Below, one piece after another: positions 13,716-25,679 of a DNA stretch of 51,703 nt. The stretch covers positions 1-51,703 of the forward strand of contig JASKOT010000056.1 in the NCBI GenBank assembly GCA_032158125.1. The letters are read 5' to 3'. Source of the stretch: Papiliotrema nemorosa. Its lineage: Eukaryota > Basidiomycota > Tremellomycetes > Tremellales > Rhynchogastremaceae. Each line of letters begins with the position of its first letter. Positions within the stretch are counted from its first letter, which is position 1. A program made the translations under genes and the position numbers. The notes beneath the pieces are model-generated. The model made no database searches. It was not told where the DNA came from and saw only the letters and a list, made by a program, of their open reading frames with translations.

Positions 13716-14511
13716 CTCGAAAATGTCTAGAGAAGAGCTGGATGAAGTGAGTTGATGTGATGAGTTGATGCGAGGAGTGGACAGTTGTAGACTCGAGTGA
13801 GAGATGAGAATGGAAGAGACAGTCAGTAATCTGAGAGTACTTATACTTTGTTCTATGCTGGGATGGCCGCGCGTTGCTGTGTCATTGCATAGACCGGCGA
13901 TGAGTAAGTCTTTGTCGTCCCCGATGACCAAGCGTCCCCCGACAGATGGTGCTCGAAGGTGATCGACGACACGAGAACGACGACGAAGACGCCAGCGTCG
14001 CCATTCGAACACGCTCGAAGCTTCTCTCGAATTGTTGTTTTGCCACCCGGCGTTCGGTCAGATCAGCGGTGATGGCCGACAAAGGATGCCACCTGGCGGG
14101 TGGCGAATAACACACACTGCCACATGATCGGTGTTTGGGCCAAACGCCGTGAAGGCGAGAAGGCGTCCTTCACCCCACGAGTACTGCTCGCAACCCATAG
14201 CCCATCCTATTCACTCTCTTGGCCAAAGCGTTTCCATACAGAGTCAAATGGGTGCACGAGCGCAGAGCTGAGACATCTTTCGTTGAAGCTTTCCGTAGTA
14301 TCACAACATCTGGGTCTCATAGGATTTTGGCTCGCGTCCAGGTCGCTGTAGGGCGGTCAGCACGGTATCTTTATCGCAGCTCTTCGCGCTCGCCTCCACG
14401 CTGGAGTCTTGTAGCTCGAAAGTAGTTTTATAGATTTTTCAGCCTTGCTCATCGGCAACAAGGCAGAGACTGCATGACACATTCAGTCAGATACACACAT
14501 AGCAGGGCATC
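13716..14511. promoter_or_regulatory. Divergent promoter region of BAG gene and PNUTS-like gene, with heat-shock-like elements
   Basis: About 800 bp with no convincing gene. Between 14004 and 14031 there is a cluster of Hsf1-type pentamers: TTCGAA at 14004-14009, GAAGCTTC at 14017-14024 and a further GAA at 14029-14031. Spacing is not the perfect three-unit pattern. The cluster lies about 290 bp upstream of the BAG start, where heat-shock control would make sense for an Hsp70 co-chaperone. Confidence 0.35.
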
Positions 14512-17221
14512 ATGGAAATACCGGGTTTCTCCACGTATGTCTATCGTTTGCCTGTGTTTACTTACGTGGATAGTTCGCATATTGAAGGGCCCAGCAGCGT
14601 TCCTCCCTCCCAGCCGCACGCTCTGAACGAAGATGATTGGTTTCAGATCGAGGAGGATGGGCACGCCGGCGATGTTGGGGGACAGTGGTCGACCGAGTTC
14701 TTCTCGCAGTTTGATGGCTCGAGTCGTTTCCCTCAGCAGGACGACATGGAGGTCGATGCTCAGTCGCTCCCTTATCAAATACCAGGATCTACCCTCAACA
14801 TCCAAGGTAAGTTGATCTCCCTTATGAGGAGAACCGGGCATACCGCATCGCTTTCTGTGTTGCGTGGCGCTCGCACCTGGCCGTATCTTTGATTGCATGT
14901 CATTGAATGTTATCCTTCACATCCCCCGTGCACTCATTTCATTTGATATGTCTGCGGAACTCTCAATCCTTCCACGTCGGGCGATTCCCAAAATGCGAGA
15001 ACATCTTGCATGGGCTCGGCATGACCGTTGTGGCTAGGCGAGATGGAGGAGGGGTGTTACGGCAAGTGTGGCAGATATGGCATGGCCTTGTGCTGTTCCT
15101 TTGTTGCCTCGTCTTCGATGGGTATCTCCGGGTCGATGACGGCTGACACCTACAGCCGCTCCTCCTTTTGGCGCATTCGACGCTCGCTCTCAAGATATAA
15201 CCCCGCTCCCCTCGACGCCCTTCCAACCCAATGAAACATCACTGATCGGCGGATCCCGACCACCTCCCCTCTCCTTGAAGTGAGCATTCTGCCTCTCTCA
15301 ACTTCTTTGCATTGTATTGACTTATAGAGCCTCTCCTGATGCTTCCTCTCGAGCGAAATCCACGGCGTCTGATATTCCACTTGCTGCACTCACACCACCG
15401 GGTGCAGTCGAGGTGAACAAATCACCTATTGTCGTCTCGCCTCAGGTTGTCTCAATTCCTCGTCGATATCGAGTCTCGCAACAGAAGATGCCGACCGAGC
15501 TGCCGAGTCATTCCTCATCGTCTATCGAAAGGGCTCCAAAGACGGTCCCAGAACCTGTTGTAGAGGTAGTCGACTGGCGCACCATACAGCAGGAACTACG
15601 TCCCGAATCCCTGAAAGCAGACAAGCCCATCAAATTGTTCAGCAATTTGCGCTACCGAGTGGTGGCAGGCAAACAGTTGGAGCCAAAGTTCATCCCCACA
15701 CCTATCCAACTGACCGATATCATGTTGGCCTTGAAGGAATACGCTTCCGACGGGTATCTGAGGAGGATGGCCGACGATGAAAGGTATACCTACATTTTCT
15801 CGGAATGGATAAACAAAGCCGAGCGAGACTTGGGCAGATGGGCTGCAGCCGTGCCGCACATTTTCGACGTACTGGCACGTACCGATATACCCATGAATTA
15901 TCTCCGAGAAATGAAAATTGGCAGCTCAGCCAAGCAGGTTCATAATGCTGCTGAGACTGCAAGATCTCGTGAGTTTTTCGGCTTTTGATTGCCTCTGTTC
16001 GGGAGCTGAACCGCAGCACCGCAAAACCTGGAGCAGATTCAAGCTTCTTACAAGCGCCTACACAAGTGGATCAAGAATACTTTGATCCCGAATAATCGGC
16101 AGCATCTCTCCAAGGTCGAACGTCCCACAATTGAACGACCCAGCTCAGCTGTGAATTCCACAGAAGAGGCAAGACCGGTGAAAAAGCCAAAACTGGAGGA
16201 GGCAATCGCGAGTGCAGCCGCTTCATCGCGTCTCAATGTTCCGGCACCCGCGTCCAAACCTGTTCCGAAGATATCTGCGCCAGCAGCGGACATGTCCTTC
16301 TTCAACAAAAGTAGCGCAGGTCCTTCAGTAATCAAACCTAAAGCTCGCCTACCCGAAATTTCAAAACGTGAGCCAGCATCTTCGACGATAAGCACTACCA
16401 AACCAACTGGGTCTGCGGTCTACGTTGATCCTGTCGCAAGTGCGCTCCAATCGTTACGACAGGGACAATCAAAGTCGACTGCATCTGTGCCTCCCACCAA
16501 CCCACCTCCGACCCTTACCATCCGACCGACCATTCGGAAGCCCAATCGCAAGGGACATCTTGTCCGATTCCGAGACGACGTATCGAATGCCGGAGTGCTC
16601 GTAAGTATCAGGCATTTCACTCAAGAGGCCCACGAGCTTGAGCCTGCACCGTGGTCTAATATCGATGGAGTCGGAAACGGCAACGATAATCTAGCCGAGG
16701 GTCAGGCCTTGCGGATTCATGGCGAGATGGAGGAGGAAGTCTCGTGGTACGAGCCTTCAGAATTTGTGGGGTCTCGTGATGTCTTACCGGCGACCCCAGA
16801 GACATTAGCTCAAGAAATGCGCGAACGCGGTCTGCTCGCCTCTTCTGAAAGTCTCGATACTCCATCAGAGAATACGGTCGATGTCGTCTCCACTGGCCCC
16901 CGCACTGGCACATGGAAGAGCTTCATGTCCATTCCGCCTGTAACACCGATTGACAGCTCGCAGGTCTCTGCATTGATCAATCGATTAAATATACCTGCCC
17001 CAATTCACCAACAACTGGCACCGCAGTATTCAGCGAGTCAATGGGGTCAGACGACCCCGGCCGCCCAACAATACTACGGTCAGCAATGGCCGGGCGACGG
17101 CCACTACGACGGCCAAAGGGGCTATTACGACTATGGTCAAAATCAATATTCTCAACAGAACAACTCCTACACTGGCCATGGCTACCAGTATACTCAGCCT
17201 CGCGATTCTTACTACCGCTGA
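14512..17221 (+). CDS. TFIIS N-terminal domain protein, PNUTS/Ppn1-like PP1 regulator
   Basis: Coding segments 14512-14806, 15156-15279, 15328-15968 and 16017-17221 give 754 aa; a 39-nt in-frame intron-like segment near 14540-14578 may shorten it by 13. Residues ~200-300 form an LW/TFIIS-N helical bundle (IFSEWINKAERDLGRWAAAV, VLARTDIPMNYLREMKIG, then LHKWIKNTLIP). Further on, KGHLVRFRDD contains a V-x-F core after basic residues that fits the RVxF docking motif of protein phosphatase 1, and the C-terminus is rich in Gln/Tyr/Gly. This layout, with a TFIIS-like domain followed by an RVxF motif, is that of vertebrate PNUTS and fission yeast Ppn1, which tie PP1 to 3'-end processing and termination. 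The assignment rests on architecture; other TFIIS-N proteins remain possible. The 349-nt second intron is unusually long here. Confidence 0.65.
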
Positions 17222-17996
17222 ACTCGGAATGAACTGCATAACCCAATCACTACTATTCTCTCACTTGCATATTTCTTGGACAGACTACTACGATGAAGGA
17301 TCACGGTTCTTGCGGCTCTCAAGATACTCCCCTATCCTGATGATGTATGATACATACGATCCATAACGATGCATCTTTCCACATTCCTCGCTGTGGGCAT
17401 TCATCAACACCAAAGTGGAGTTCCCGGACTATTTATTGATGCTTTTAGGTCACAACGGCCGCCGCGACAGCACCCTGTATTGATCGCATGGCATGATTTA
17501 CACTTTGTTTTCTGAGTCCGTCTTGCACCGGGAAGATACTGTATCGAGGATCCCAAAGATCTCGAATTGCCACACCACTCTTCGTATTCATTCTGCATCG
17601 AGAAGAGTTTAAGATCTCGTGTATCTATCACCATTCTCGTGTGCATTGAGCGGTGCTTCTGCTAATGGTCTGCAAATCTCGCGGAAGGTGGCGGGATCTC
17701 CTCTGATCCGTTGCACCGGGAGTGAGTTTGGCCGGATTGGATGGCCCCATAGAAACAGAATCTCTTCTTTCGCTCCATAGAGACCAGCAATAGTATTCCA
17801 CGCACGTTTCAGCCAACACCTCGCAGCTTTTCGGGCGCCCAGAGTGTTTTGAGTAGAGTGATCAAAGGAAGTAATCATGTCTTGCGCCCAAAGGTTTCGC
17901 TAGAGCCTTGCACAATTATCGTACAGTACTCGCCACTCTACTTCATCAACAATCCTCATCTTGACCCCCCTTTTTCCCGCACGACGCGCTCCACTC
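17222..17996. other. Intergenic region without a supported gene
   Basis: About 775 bp between two plus-strand genes. It contains the 3' flank of the PNUTS-like gene and the promoter of the small gene at 17997. An 89-codon minus-strand frame at 17609-17878 is open but shows no recognisable family and no neighbours joining through splice sites, so it is not called. Confidence 0.5.
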
Positions 17997-18458
17997 ATGT
18001 CTAGACATAGCATTGCTGCGTCCAATAGCGACTCTTGGCTATCCGGCAGGCTGACTACTCTCGGAAACTTGACCGCGTATTATAAGGATGAGGCATTGCG
18101 AGTGTATCGGATTATCGAAAATACAGTAGCTGGAGCGGCAACCACTCTGGCTTCTGAAGCTACTGCTGCCCTCGAAAGATCTTATCTGTCGTAGGTGCAC
18201 ATCACTATCCCTCTCTCTCTCTTCTATTAAGGCTAGTATAAGCTGATACTCTGCAGCTCCGACACCAGCAAGTCGCCAGATTGGAACGAGTTCAAGGGAA
18301 ATTTAGGGAGTGTGACGGATTTCACCGCTCGGACCCTCACCAAGCTCGGGACTTTGTATTTCATCGCGACCCGGGCGCATCGGATCACACAAAGCGCTCT
18401 GCTCAGTCTCGTCCCCCTTAGTTGGGACGATGATGATTACGAAATTGCTGATTGGTAG
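17997..18458 (+). CDS. Small hypothetical protein, 131 aa
   Basis: Two exons, 17997-18190 and 18257-18458, join in frame through GTAGGT...CTGCAG with a CT-rich tract before the branch site. The protein starts MSRHSIAASNSDSW and ends DDDDYEIADW. It is not recognised. It has no signal peptide and no long membrane segment. Two amphipathic stretches (around AYYKDEALRVYRIIENTVAG and FTARTLTKLGTLYFIATRAH) and the short length suggest a helical, perhaps membrane-peripheral protein. The in-frame splice and the sustained open frame in both exons are the main support. Its 3' end is separated by 176 bp, including a TA repeat, from the convergent NSRP1 gene. Confidence 0.6.
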
Positions 18459-18524
18459 CCGCAAGCCCGCTCATGTTTCAACGTCATTGAAATCCGTACA
18501 ATTCGCACCCTACAGCGAGACAAG

Positions 18525-18542
18525 TATATATATATATATATA
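18525..18542. repeat. (TA)9 microsatellite
   Basis: Nine uninterrupted TA dinucleotides followed by TACATACATC, in the 176-bp gap between two convergent genes. It is likely length-polymorphic and may carry 3'-end processing signals for one or both transcripts. Confidence 0.9.
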
Positions 18543-18634
18543 CATACATCTTATCTTGATATCAAGAAGTCAGTGAGCTCGCTGTGGTCGATGCATGCTT
18601 GACTCTATGCCAATACGGATAGCGAAAGGCGATC

Positions 18635-19976
18635 CTACTCCCCATCAACCTTGGGCTTTTTCCTGGAACCATCTTTCTCTCCCTCTTTCGCCCTCTTTCG
18701 CTCCGCCGCACGCTCTTTTGCCTCCGCCCGTTTGCGCTCAGCGTCACCACCGTCACCTTCTCGCCGTCTCCTGGCCGCCTCCGCCTCCTCTTTTTCTCGC
18801 GCCTCCTCTGCCAGACGTTTCCGCTCCTGCTCCTGAGCCAATTGGTCCGCTAATCGTTTTCTTTCACGTTCGATACGCTCCTGATAGCTCGCCGCTGTTC
18901 CCACCGCCCTCGATTTATACGGTCCTTCTAGAGTATTGCCCGACCTTTGACCGGTCAATAGCGAGTTTGGCAATGCCGACGATGGTTTCTTCATGATGTT
19001 CAGCCCAGCCTTAAGCAGAGATCGTTTGTCGACCACTTCGCCGTCGTCATTGATATCGACATCTTTTCCAGTGGTATCTGATAGAGTGCTTGTCCCGGCT
19101 TGCTTGCTTCTGTCCTCCTTGGCCTCTCTTGCGAGGAAAGGATCGTACTCTGCTTCATCTTCGAAATTGTCGGTTGCAGCGGGTGGTCGAATGGCGAGAC
19201 TGGGACCACTATCGGTAGACCCATTAGCAGCGGCTACTGCAGCTGCGTGCTTCTTGGCGTCGCCATCCAGCATGTCCTTGTAGAAGGAAGTCAGTCCAGG
19301 GCCTTTTTTGCTTTTGCGGAGAGCATCTGTCGAGTCAGTATTCGGATGCACACTGTATCGATTAACAACTTGGGCGACACTCACCTTCACGTTGCTTCTC
19401 TTCTTCCTCTGCTTTCCTAACCTCCTCCATCTGCTTCTTGTACGCTTCAGTCACGAACTTCTCCTTGTCGACGAACTCGTCCCCTTCCTTTTCCCTCTCC
19501 AATTGCAACATCTTCTCTTCGGCTCTCAATTTGTCAAGCCGCCTGGTCTGCGCAGACGCCAAGAAATTTTCTATGTACTTTGGCTTTCGTTCGGCATCTT
19601 CCAGTTTTTTTGCCTGCTCCACTTGCCGTTCAGCCGCCTTCATCCCGTCGTATACGCCATCGTAATCGAAGACCGTCGCATCGACTCGAAGCGCTTCAGC
19701 CTGAGCTCGCTTTTCCGCGCGAGACATGCTGGAGGCAGCAGCTCTTGGTTGCGGACGAGGTTTGAACGGTCCAGCAAGTAACGTAGAAGGTGTTTGAGGG
19801 GCTGAATCGTCGTCTTCATCGGCGAAGAGGGTCGCGGCTGATGGTTTCGCTTTGACGGGTAATTTGGTCTTGGCTGCGGCCAGCAAGCGCTCCATGTTGG
19901 ACATTCCAGCTGTACTCGTCGAAGCTGTTCCGACATCTGACGACCCTAATGCGAATGATATTTTGTTCTGCGACAT
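18635..19976 (-). CDS. Nuclear speckle splicing regulatory protein 1 homologue (NSRP1/CCDC55, DUF2040)
   Basis: Two exons, 19976-19385 and 19326-18635, encode 427 aa. The DUF2040 core sits near residues 80-215: DATVFDYDGVYDGMK, then RKPKYIENFLASAQTRRLDK and EGDEFVDKEKFVTEAYKKQM, the hallmark order of NSRP1. The C-terminal third is a highly charged Lys/Arg/Glu coiled coil ending in a basic cluster, consistent with nuclear localisation. In animals NSRP1 affects splice-site choice in nuclear speckles; the fungal role is not established. The 58-nt intron is in phase and its junction (…RE|DALRKSKKGPG) keeps the family sequence. Confidence 0.88.
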
Positions 19977-20791
19977 TGTTGTAATTGATGTCAAGTCGAG
20001 AGTCGACAGGTAAATTCCATGACGAGCAGAATGTCGAATGAGTTCGGCTGATCCGCGTTTTGCCACCCAACCTCCAGGATTCTCCCTTTGCTCGCGGGGG
20101 AGGAGTGGGTGGAGAGGTAGTACCTCGCATGCAGACATGGGGTCAGAGCAGGACAGCCATATACACAAGATGTCAGATACGAGCCCTTGTATCAATCTCA
20201 CGAGGCCGATCATGGCATGAAAGTGCATCCAGAGGGGTCCTCCCCCCCGTGATGGGCTGAGGGGAGAATCCGCACTGGCCCATGGGGCCAATGCCACGAG
20301 TAGGTTTTGCTTGTTCCATCTCCGGATATCATCTATACACCGCCATTTCATTCCTCTCCTTGAAGCACATCGCGCAACGCATTGTCCAGTACTGGCTGAG
20401 ACGTTGTGTAGACAGCTCAACAGATAAACGCGACCGATTCGGCTCCGGCACCGACCTACACAGAGAAATCGACCACAACCCGTTGGCAGTCGTTCGCGTG
20501 AACTCTGCGGGCATACTTTCATTCGATTCACCAAAGGGAGGGCCGAGACGGTTTCATCCTCATTCGACGCATTGTTGATCCTCACCTCACTGCATGTGGT
20601 AGTGCATCTCCCCAACCCGTATCCACTGTCCAAAACCCTGTCGGTCACGCCCACTCCCGATTGCATCACGCTTTAGCATCGTTCCGAGCTTCTGTCTGTC
20701 GCTTGACTGCCGGTCACTCGCAACTCAGCTGGGTCTACTGTCCGTCGCGACATCGTCTTCATCATCCTCAAATAGGTCGTTGCCCGCGTCA
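19977..20791. promoter_or_regulatory. Divergent promoter region between NSRP1 and aspartic protease
   Basis: About 815 bp separate the two starts. An upstream protease exon may lie here: an ATG at 20594 followed by TG and a GT donor could splice to an acceptor at about 20672 (CTTTAG) and stay in frame with the protease, adding a moderately hydrophobic N-terminus. This is not proven. No other gene was seen. Confidence 0.35.
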
Positions 20792-23606
20792 ATGTTGTTG
20801 CATCAACACCCTCAGCCCGCAGCTGGGCCATCGCGTCCAATTTATACCCCACGTCGCGCAAAATACATGGGGCCAGATTCTTGCGATCTAGAGGATGAAT
20901 GCCCATTATGGACTCCCTTGAAGGCGACTTCGTCCAAGGGGTGGGCTGTCGATCGAAGACAAGATCTACCCAGTGCCTCGTTCACTGGCGATGCAACCAG
21001 TCCATCCACCGCCGGGAACTTCTCCTTGACCTCAGCTTCTTCTGCGATCCCGGCCACCGACCTCACAACCGTGCCGATACCATCGAATAACAGCTCGACA
21101 TATACCGACGTGTATGACACAGCGACACAATCTTTCACTGTCACGACTTCTTCCACTGTATCACCTACTCTATCCTCGAAGATCTCTAAACCTTGGCAGC
21201 CATCGACCAAGTCGACCTCTTCTCATGCCCCTGACAAAACACCTTATGTCCCCGGTGTAATCCTACCGATGACTTTGGGAGGCGATAGCGATGACGAGGC
21301 GGTTTACAGCGTTTCCATGGACTTTGGCCATTCTAGTCAAGGGTCATCGCAGAAAAGGCGAGCTCCATCCTCCACATGGAACGGAGGTGATCCTCAGGCG
21401 GTTAACTTGCAGGTGGATCTAGGATCTTCTGACTTGGTGAGCATCTAGTGTCGATCTCTTTTGATCTTCGACTGACGCCGATAGTGGGTCGCATCAACAA
21501 ATTGCTCCTCGTCCGATTGCAAATCAGCTCCAGCCTTATTCAACGCATCGCAGTCGCTTGATTCTGGATTCGCTATGCAGTTTGCCTACCACTCCGGGGA
21601 GGTCAGCGGCGAAGTCTACTGGGAACAAGTCCAGCTTGGTGGATTCGGCATAGGCTACCAGGCATTCCGTGAGTCGAGCTTTCCTTCCAGACTGACCTTT
21701 CAGTGGCCGCCAGTGATGTCGAGAGTGAGGATCTGGGCGGAGCCAACTTCACTGGAGTCCTCGGCCTAGCCCGTGAGTGCCATCAGTCGCGATCATGCTG
21801 ATCACTAGTTCCAGCGAACTCGATCATCCTCAGCAAGATTGCAGGTTCCACGTCGGGCGACCCTGATGGAGCGACTTTCCTAGACAATCTATTCGGACTA
21901 GGTGACGCGGCTCCAACGCAGCGCTTGTTCTCCATATCATTGGAACGTCGGGAGGACGTCCGTACGTCGTCGACATTCGGAATCGGCGCGATCTCAGAGG
22001 CTTTCTGTCCCGCTGCAACCTGCTCACCCCAATATATACCAATCGTCTCCCAGCCATCCCTAGGCACGACAGGTTACCTGCATTGGCGACTGCCTCTCAC
22101 AGGCATCACGGCTATCACCTGGGCTAGCGACGAAACCGGCACAGGACCTTCGACCCAGAATATCACCCTCGGACCCAGTCAAGTGGACACCTCACGATCC
22201 ACACCTCTAGCAGTCCTCGATTCGGGAGGCGTGGCGACTCTGATCGGGTATAAGCCATGGGCAGACGCGATCTATGGCGCCTATGGAATCGCCTCAAGCT
22301 CGGACGGGATTTGTGAGCATATTCTACGCACCTACCTGGAAGACGTGGCTGACATGAGTCAGATCGAATGCCTTGTACCCAGCAGATTGCCCTTGCCTTT
22401 CAATTCGGCAACCAAACGTTTGCGGCTCATCCCCTTGATATGACTTGGCCAGACCCGTCTGACCCAAGCCAAACAACCTGCATTGGTGCTATTCAATACT
22501 CGGCCAACCTCGGCAACGCTGGAGACTTGGTCATGGGCAGCTCTTTTCTCAAAAACGTGTACTCGATATTTCAGTACCCCGATAACTTGGGGAGGGGTTC
22601 CTGGCAACCGAGCGTTGGCATGGTATCTCTTACCAACGCATCTGTGGCATCACAGGATTTCTACGCAGTCAGGGTCGAGCGTCAGTCACTATCGAGCGTT
22701 TCTTCCCACAACAGCGACGGGGTAGGCGCGCCGAATCCCTCGGCCTCTACCACTGGCTCTCAATCCAACTCGGGCGGTGCGGCGGGTCGAAAAGTTCTGT
22801 CATCCGCCATGATTGCTGGTATCAGCGTTGCAGCTTTGTTCATCTTTGCAGCGGCGGTCTTTTGCGCTTGGTGGTTCTGGCTTCGACGTCGTTTCGGCAA
22901 AGACGGCAAGGTCGACTACCCAGCCTTGACAACGAGGCATTCGCGTGGTCACAGTGCAGCTCCCAGTACAGGGTCGACAACGCGTAACAAAAAGCACGAT
23001 GCCGCTCAACGCCAGAAGAGTATGATCGAGGGCTATTCGGACTACGAAGACTCTTGGCTCAGCACGACCGAAGGTGCCGACTCCATCCGGCTCGGATATA
23101 TCCCGGAAGTCATGGAAGAAAGGGATGGCATCGAAATGTTGCCGCGCTCCGGTTCCTCATCTGTCAGACACCCAAGTCCCAGGAGAACCTCAGACGCTCA
23201 AGACATCTCGTCGGAGAAACTCAGGCATCCGTCACAACCTGCGTCATCCACTTCACCCGAGGTGCCCCTTAGACCGCTAGTAGATGATGCCCTGGAAAGC
23301 CCACGGTATCCGCCAGCCTACACTTACCCCAATCCTTCATGGTCCATGTCCGGTCCTTTCCCTTCGCCAAGTCGGCATTCTATGGCACGGCCAGACAATT
23401 CCCCAATGTACGATATACGTTCGAGCGATTACTTTGATATCACCCCAACTCCCACCAAGCACGGACAAAGGGCAAGAGGCAGGACCGGAGCCGATCTATC
23501 CAGTCGACAACGGTCCAGCGAACGCGACCATAGCTCCTCGCGGAATATGGTGTTGATGGACAACCCCTTGACAGGAGAGATCCAAGATGTCAATACCTTG
23601 CCTTAG
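20792..23606 (+). CDS. Pepsin-type (A1) aspartic protease with C-terminal membrane anchor
   Basis: Five exons encode about 870 aa. Four introns follow DL, AF, GLA and GI, each restoring a family motif, e.g. GSSDL|WVAS. The first active site is VDLGSSDLW, with Leu replacing the usual Thr of DTGS, and the second is VLDSGGVATLIG, so both catalytic Asp residues are present. A Ser/Thr-rich N-terminal region of ~200 residues precedes the catalytic domain. After it comes a Ser/Gly-rich linker, one transmembrane helix (AMIAGISVAALFIFAAAVF, coded near 22810-22865), a WWFWLRRR stop-transfer and a ~220-residue cytoplasmic tail. The predicted topology is an extracellular or luminal protease. The first in-frame ATG gives no signal peptide, so the true start probably lies in an upstream exon. 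Confidence 0.85.
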
Positions 23607-23764
23607 TCTGGGCGCTTTGTAGTTAATGACTGTATCTTGCTGGGAATGCGCACGCTTGCTGCTCGTTCGCCTTCGCCAGTATTCCAGTCGATGCTGCATG
23701 GATGACTGAATAATTGGAGGTTTCTACAAGACAAAGCCCCCCATTTGTTGTCGGCATATCAAAG

Positions 23765-25679
23765 CTAGGCCAATGCCAAGCTATCGTGACCTCGAAATAC
23801 CTGGTAGACTCTTTTACTCATGGCCTACCTGTTAGATAATGGCCGCGCGAGTTGTAGGATTGCCCCACCTTGTTCAGCTTCCTGCTGCTCGCCGTCCCGT
23901 TTTTCAGATTTTTGATCTGGCAGTCTCGCAACATGGCCTCGGCTCGTGCTTCTCCTCCGCGACGCTCGGCTTTCTGATATGCTCGCATCAAGTCTGCGAA
24001 GGAAGGGTGCTCGGCAGCTATACCAGCAGCCGCAGATGACGTGAGACCTTGCACTTCTTGCAGCATCAATTCTAACGCGTCGGTGGGGGAAGTAGCCTTC
24101 CGCCTCGGTTCGTTGGGAGCAAAGGTGAGATGAGACTTGGAGAGTAATTTGTACTGTCCAGACATCAGCCAGATCACAGCACAAGTATCAAAGCGCACAG
24201 GCCTCAGAGCCACATCGGCAGTCAGATTCCAGATCCAGTCTTCCATCTCCTCTGTCTTTTCGACTAGGTAATCAGCGACCAGCGTGGGCGACAACTGACC
24301 TTCCACAATGAAGACCTTTTCGCGCACTTGCAGGTCGATCAAAGCGAAATCGATCGATTCCGATGTTGCTCGGGTGGGGCCAGTCTGATTCTGGGCGGTT
24401 GCTGAACTACCTGATTCTAGTCCAGCTCTCGCCATAGCTGTAAAGTCGCGATTAGCCATGGTTTTGGTCTTTGAGCGGTATTTGCCAAGGTCGCGGATAA
24501 TGACGACAATCTGACAAGCGGAATCTAGTTGAAGGAGTAGACGACAGTCAGTGATCCAATCCACAAGGCTCTCCTCTCCTTGTACGATCTTGTCGACGAC
24601 TTCCTCCGCGCTGACAACCACTGAAATGACCGATTCCCATTCCCAATACGTCTCATCAAGGGGAATGAATCGGCGAGTCTCCACGTTCCATCTCGCCTTT
24701 ACATGTCTCTTAATGCGAATGACACCTGACATCGGGGAGTCATCTTCTGACATGAAGTGAATCTCTGAGAGACTCTCCTTGTACCTCGCAGTGATCTCGG
24801 GCAAAGCGCCAGCAATTGGGGACGTCGGCAACGCCATGTCGTACGACATGAACAGTCGGATCTCTCGCACCGTGTCGTTTTTGGATGTCTTGAGCTGGAG
24901 TACCGGTTAGCTACGGACCGACAGCAAAGGATCGTAGCGCCTCACACGATTGACCTCGATGACTTTCTTCTGAAAAGACTTTTCTGCCTCCTTTACCGCC
25001 TGATGATCAGACGGTGCAATGATACCTTGTAACGAGCCTTATACCTTTGCACTAGCCTTGGCCATTTGACGATCTTGCTTCTGCTTCGCCTTGAGAGCCT
25101 GTCGGTCCTCCTTGGACAGGTGGGGACTGGTAGCCTCGGTATTTAGCTTGAACTGGCAGCATAACATACCTCCCCCGAAGACGTCGCGCGGACTTGTGCG
25201 ATCGCTCTGGTTTTCTTGGCTGGTCGTTCGGGTCCTTCTATATTATCCGGTGATAGGGTAGACACACTGCGCCGCCGATGATCCGATGGCCCAGGCCGAG
25301 AATCCAAGGGCTGTCCTTGAGCTCGATTGTCCGAAACGACCACAACATACCTCCGTCGCATCACCAGCACGAGCGTTCTGTAATATACTCTGGATGTCGG
25401 GCAGCTTGTCATCCTCCGACTCCTCATCGGAGGAGATTATAATCGCTCGTCTTCATCAGTCCTTGGAAAGGATCATCATGACCCACTTTTGAGGCTTAAT
25501 CGCCCTGGTGGACCCCACGAAAGACACCTCGACATCATCCTGTTCCTCATCGCTCGAAACGATGATCGTGGCTGTCAGTTAGTGGATCTGCCATTGTGGA
25601 ACTTCAAACTACCTTGATTCATCGTATGTAGCCTGCTTGGGTTGCGTAGGGGCGCTAATCCTTGTTGCAGTTGCGACAT
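23765..25679 (-). CDS. EME1: Crossover junction endonuclease subunit Eme1
   Basis: Non-catalytic partner of Mus81, cutting branched recombination and replication structures. About nine exons give roughly 515 aa. The ERCC4-like nuclease fold runs from TVREIRLFMSYDMALP through WESVISVVVSAEEVVD to the helix-hairpin-helix end with MLQEVQGLTSSAAAGIAAEHP, NGTASSRKLNKAMSKR and VYQVFRGHDSLALA before the stop. The last intron must be removed to recover KAMSKRVYQVF. Upstream is a basic Lys/Gln-rich coiled region (SKEDRQALKAKQKQDRQMAK). Near the N-terminus two short blocks, TIIVSSDEEQDD and AIIISSDEESEDD, look like SUMO-interacting motifs. Its 3' end converges with the protease gene, 158 bp away; YKT6 lies upstream on the same strand. 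Confidence 0.9.

Noticed and set aside
17609..17878. 89-codon open frame on the minus strand between two genes
   Set aside because: No recognisable family, no splice-linked continuation and no sign of a separate promoter; it could be chance.
20038..20580. Short open frames in the NSRP1/protease intergenic region
   Set aside because: No family similarity or splice continuity; treated as promoter sequence.
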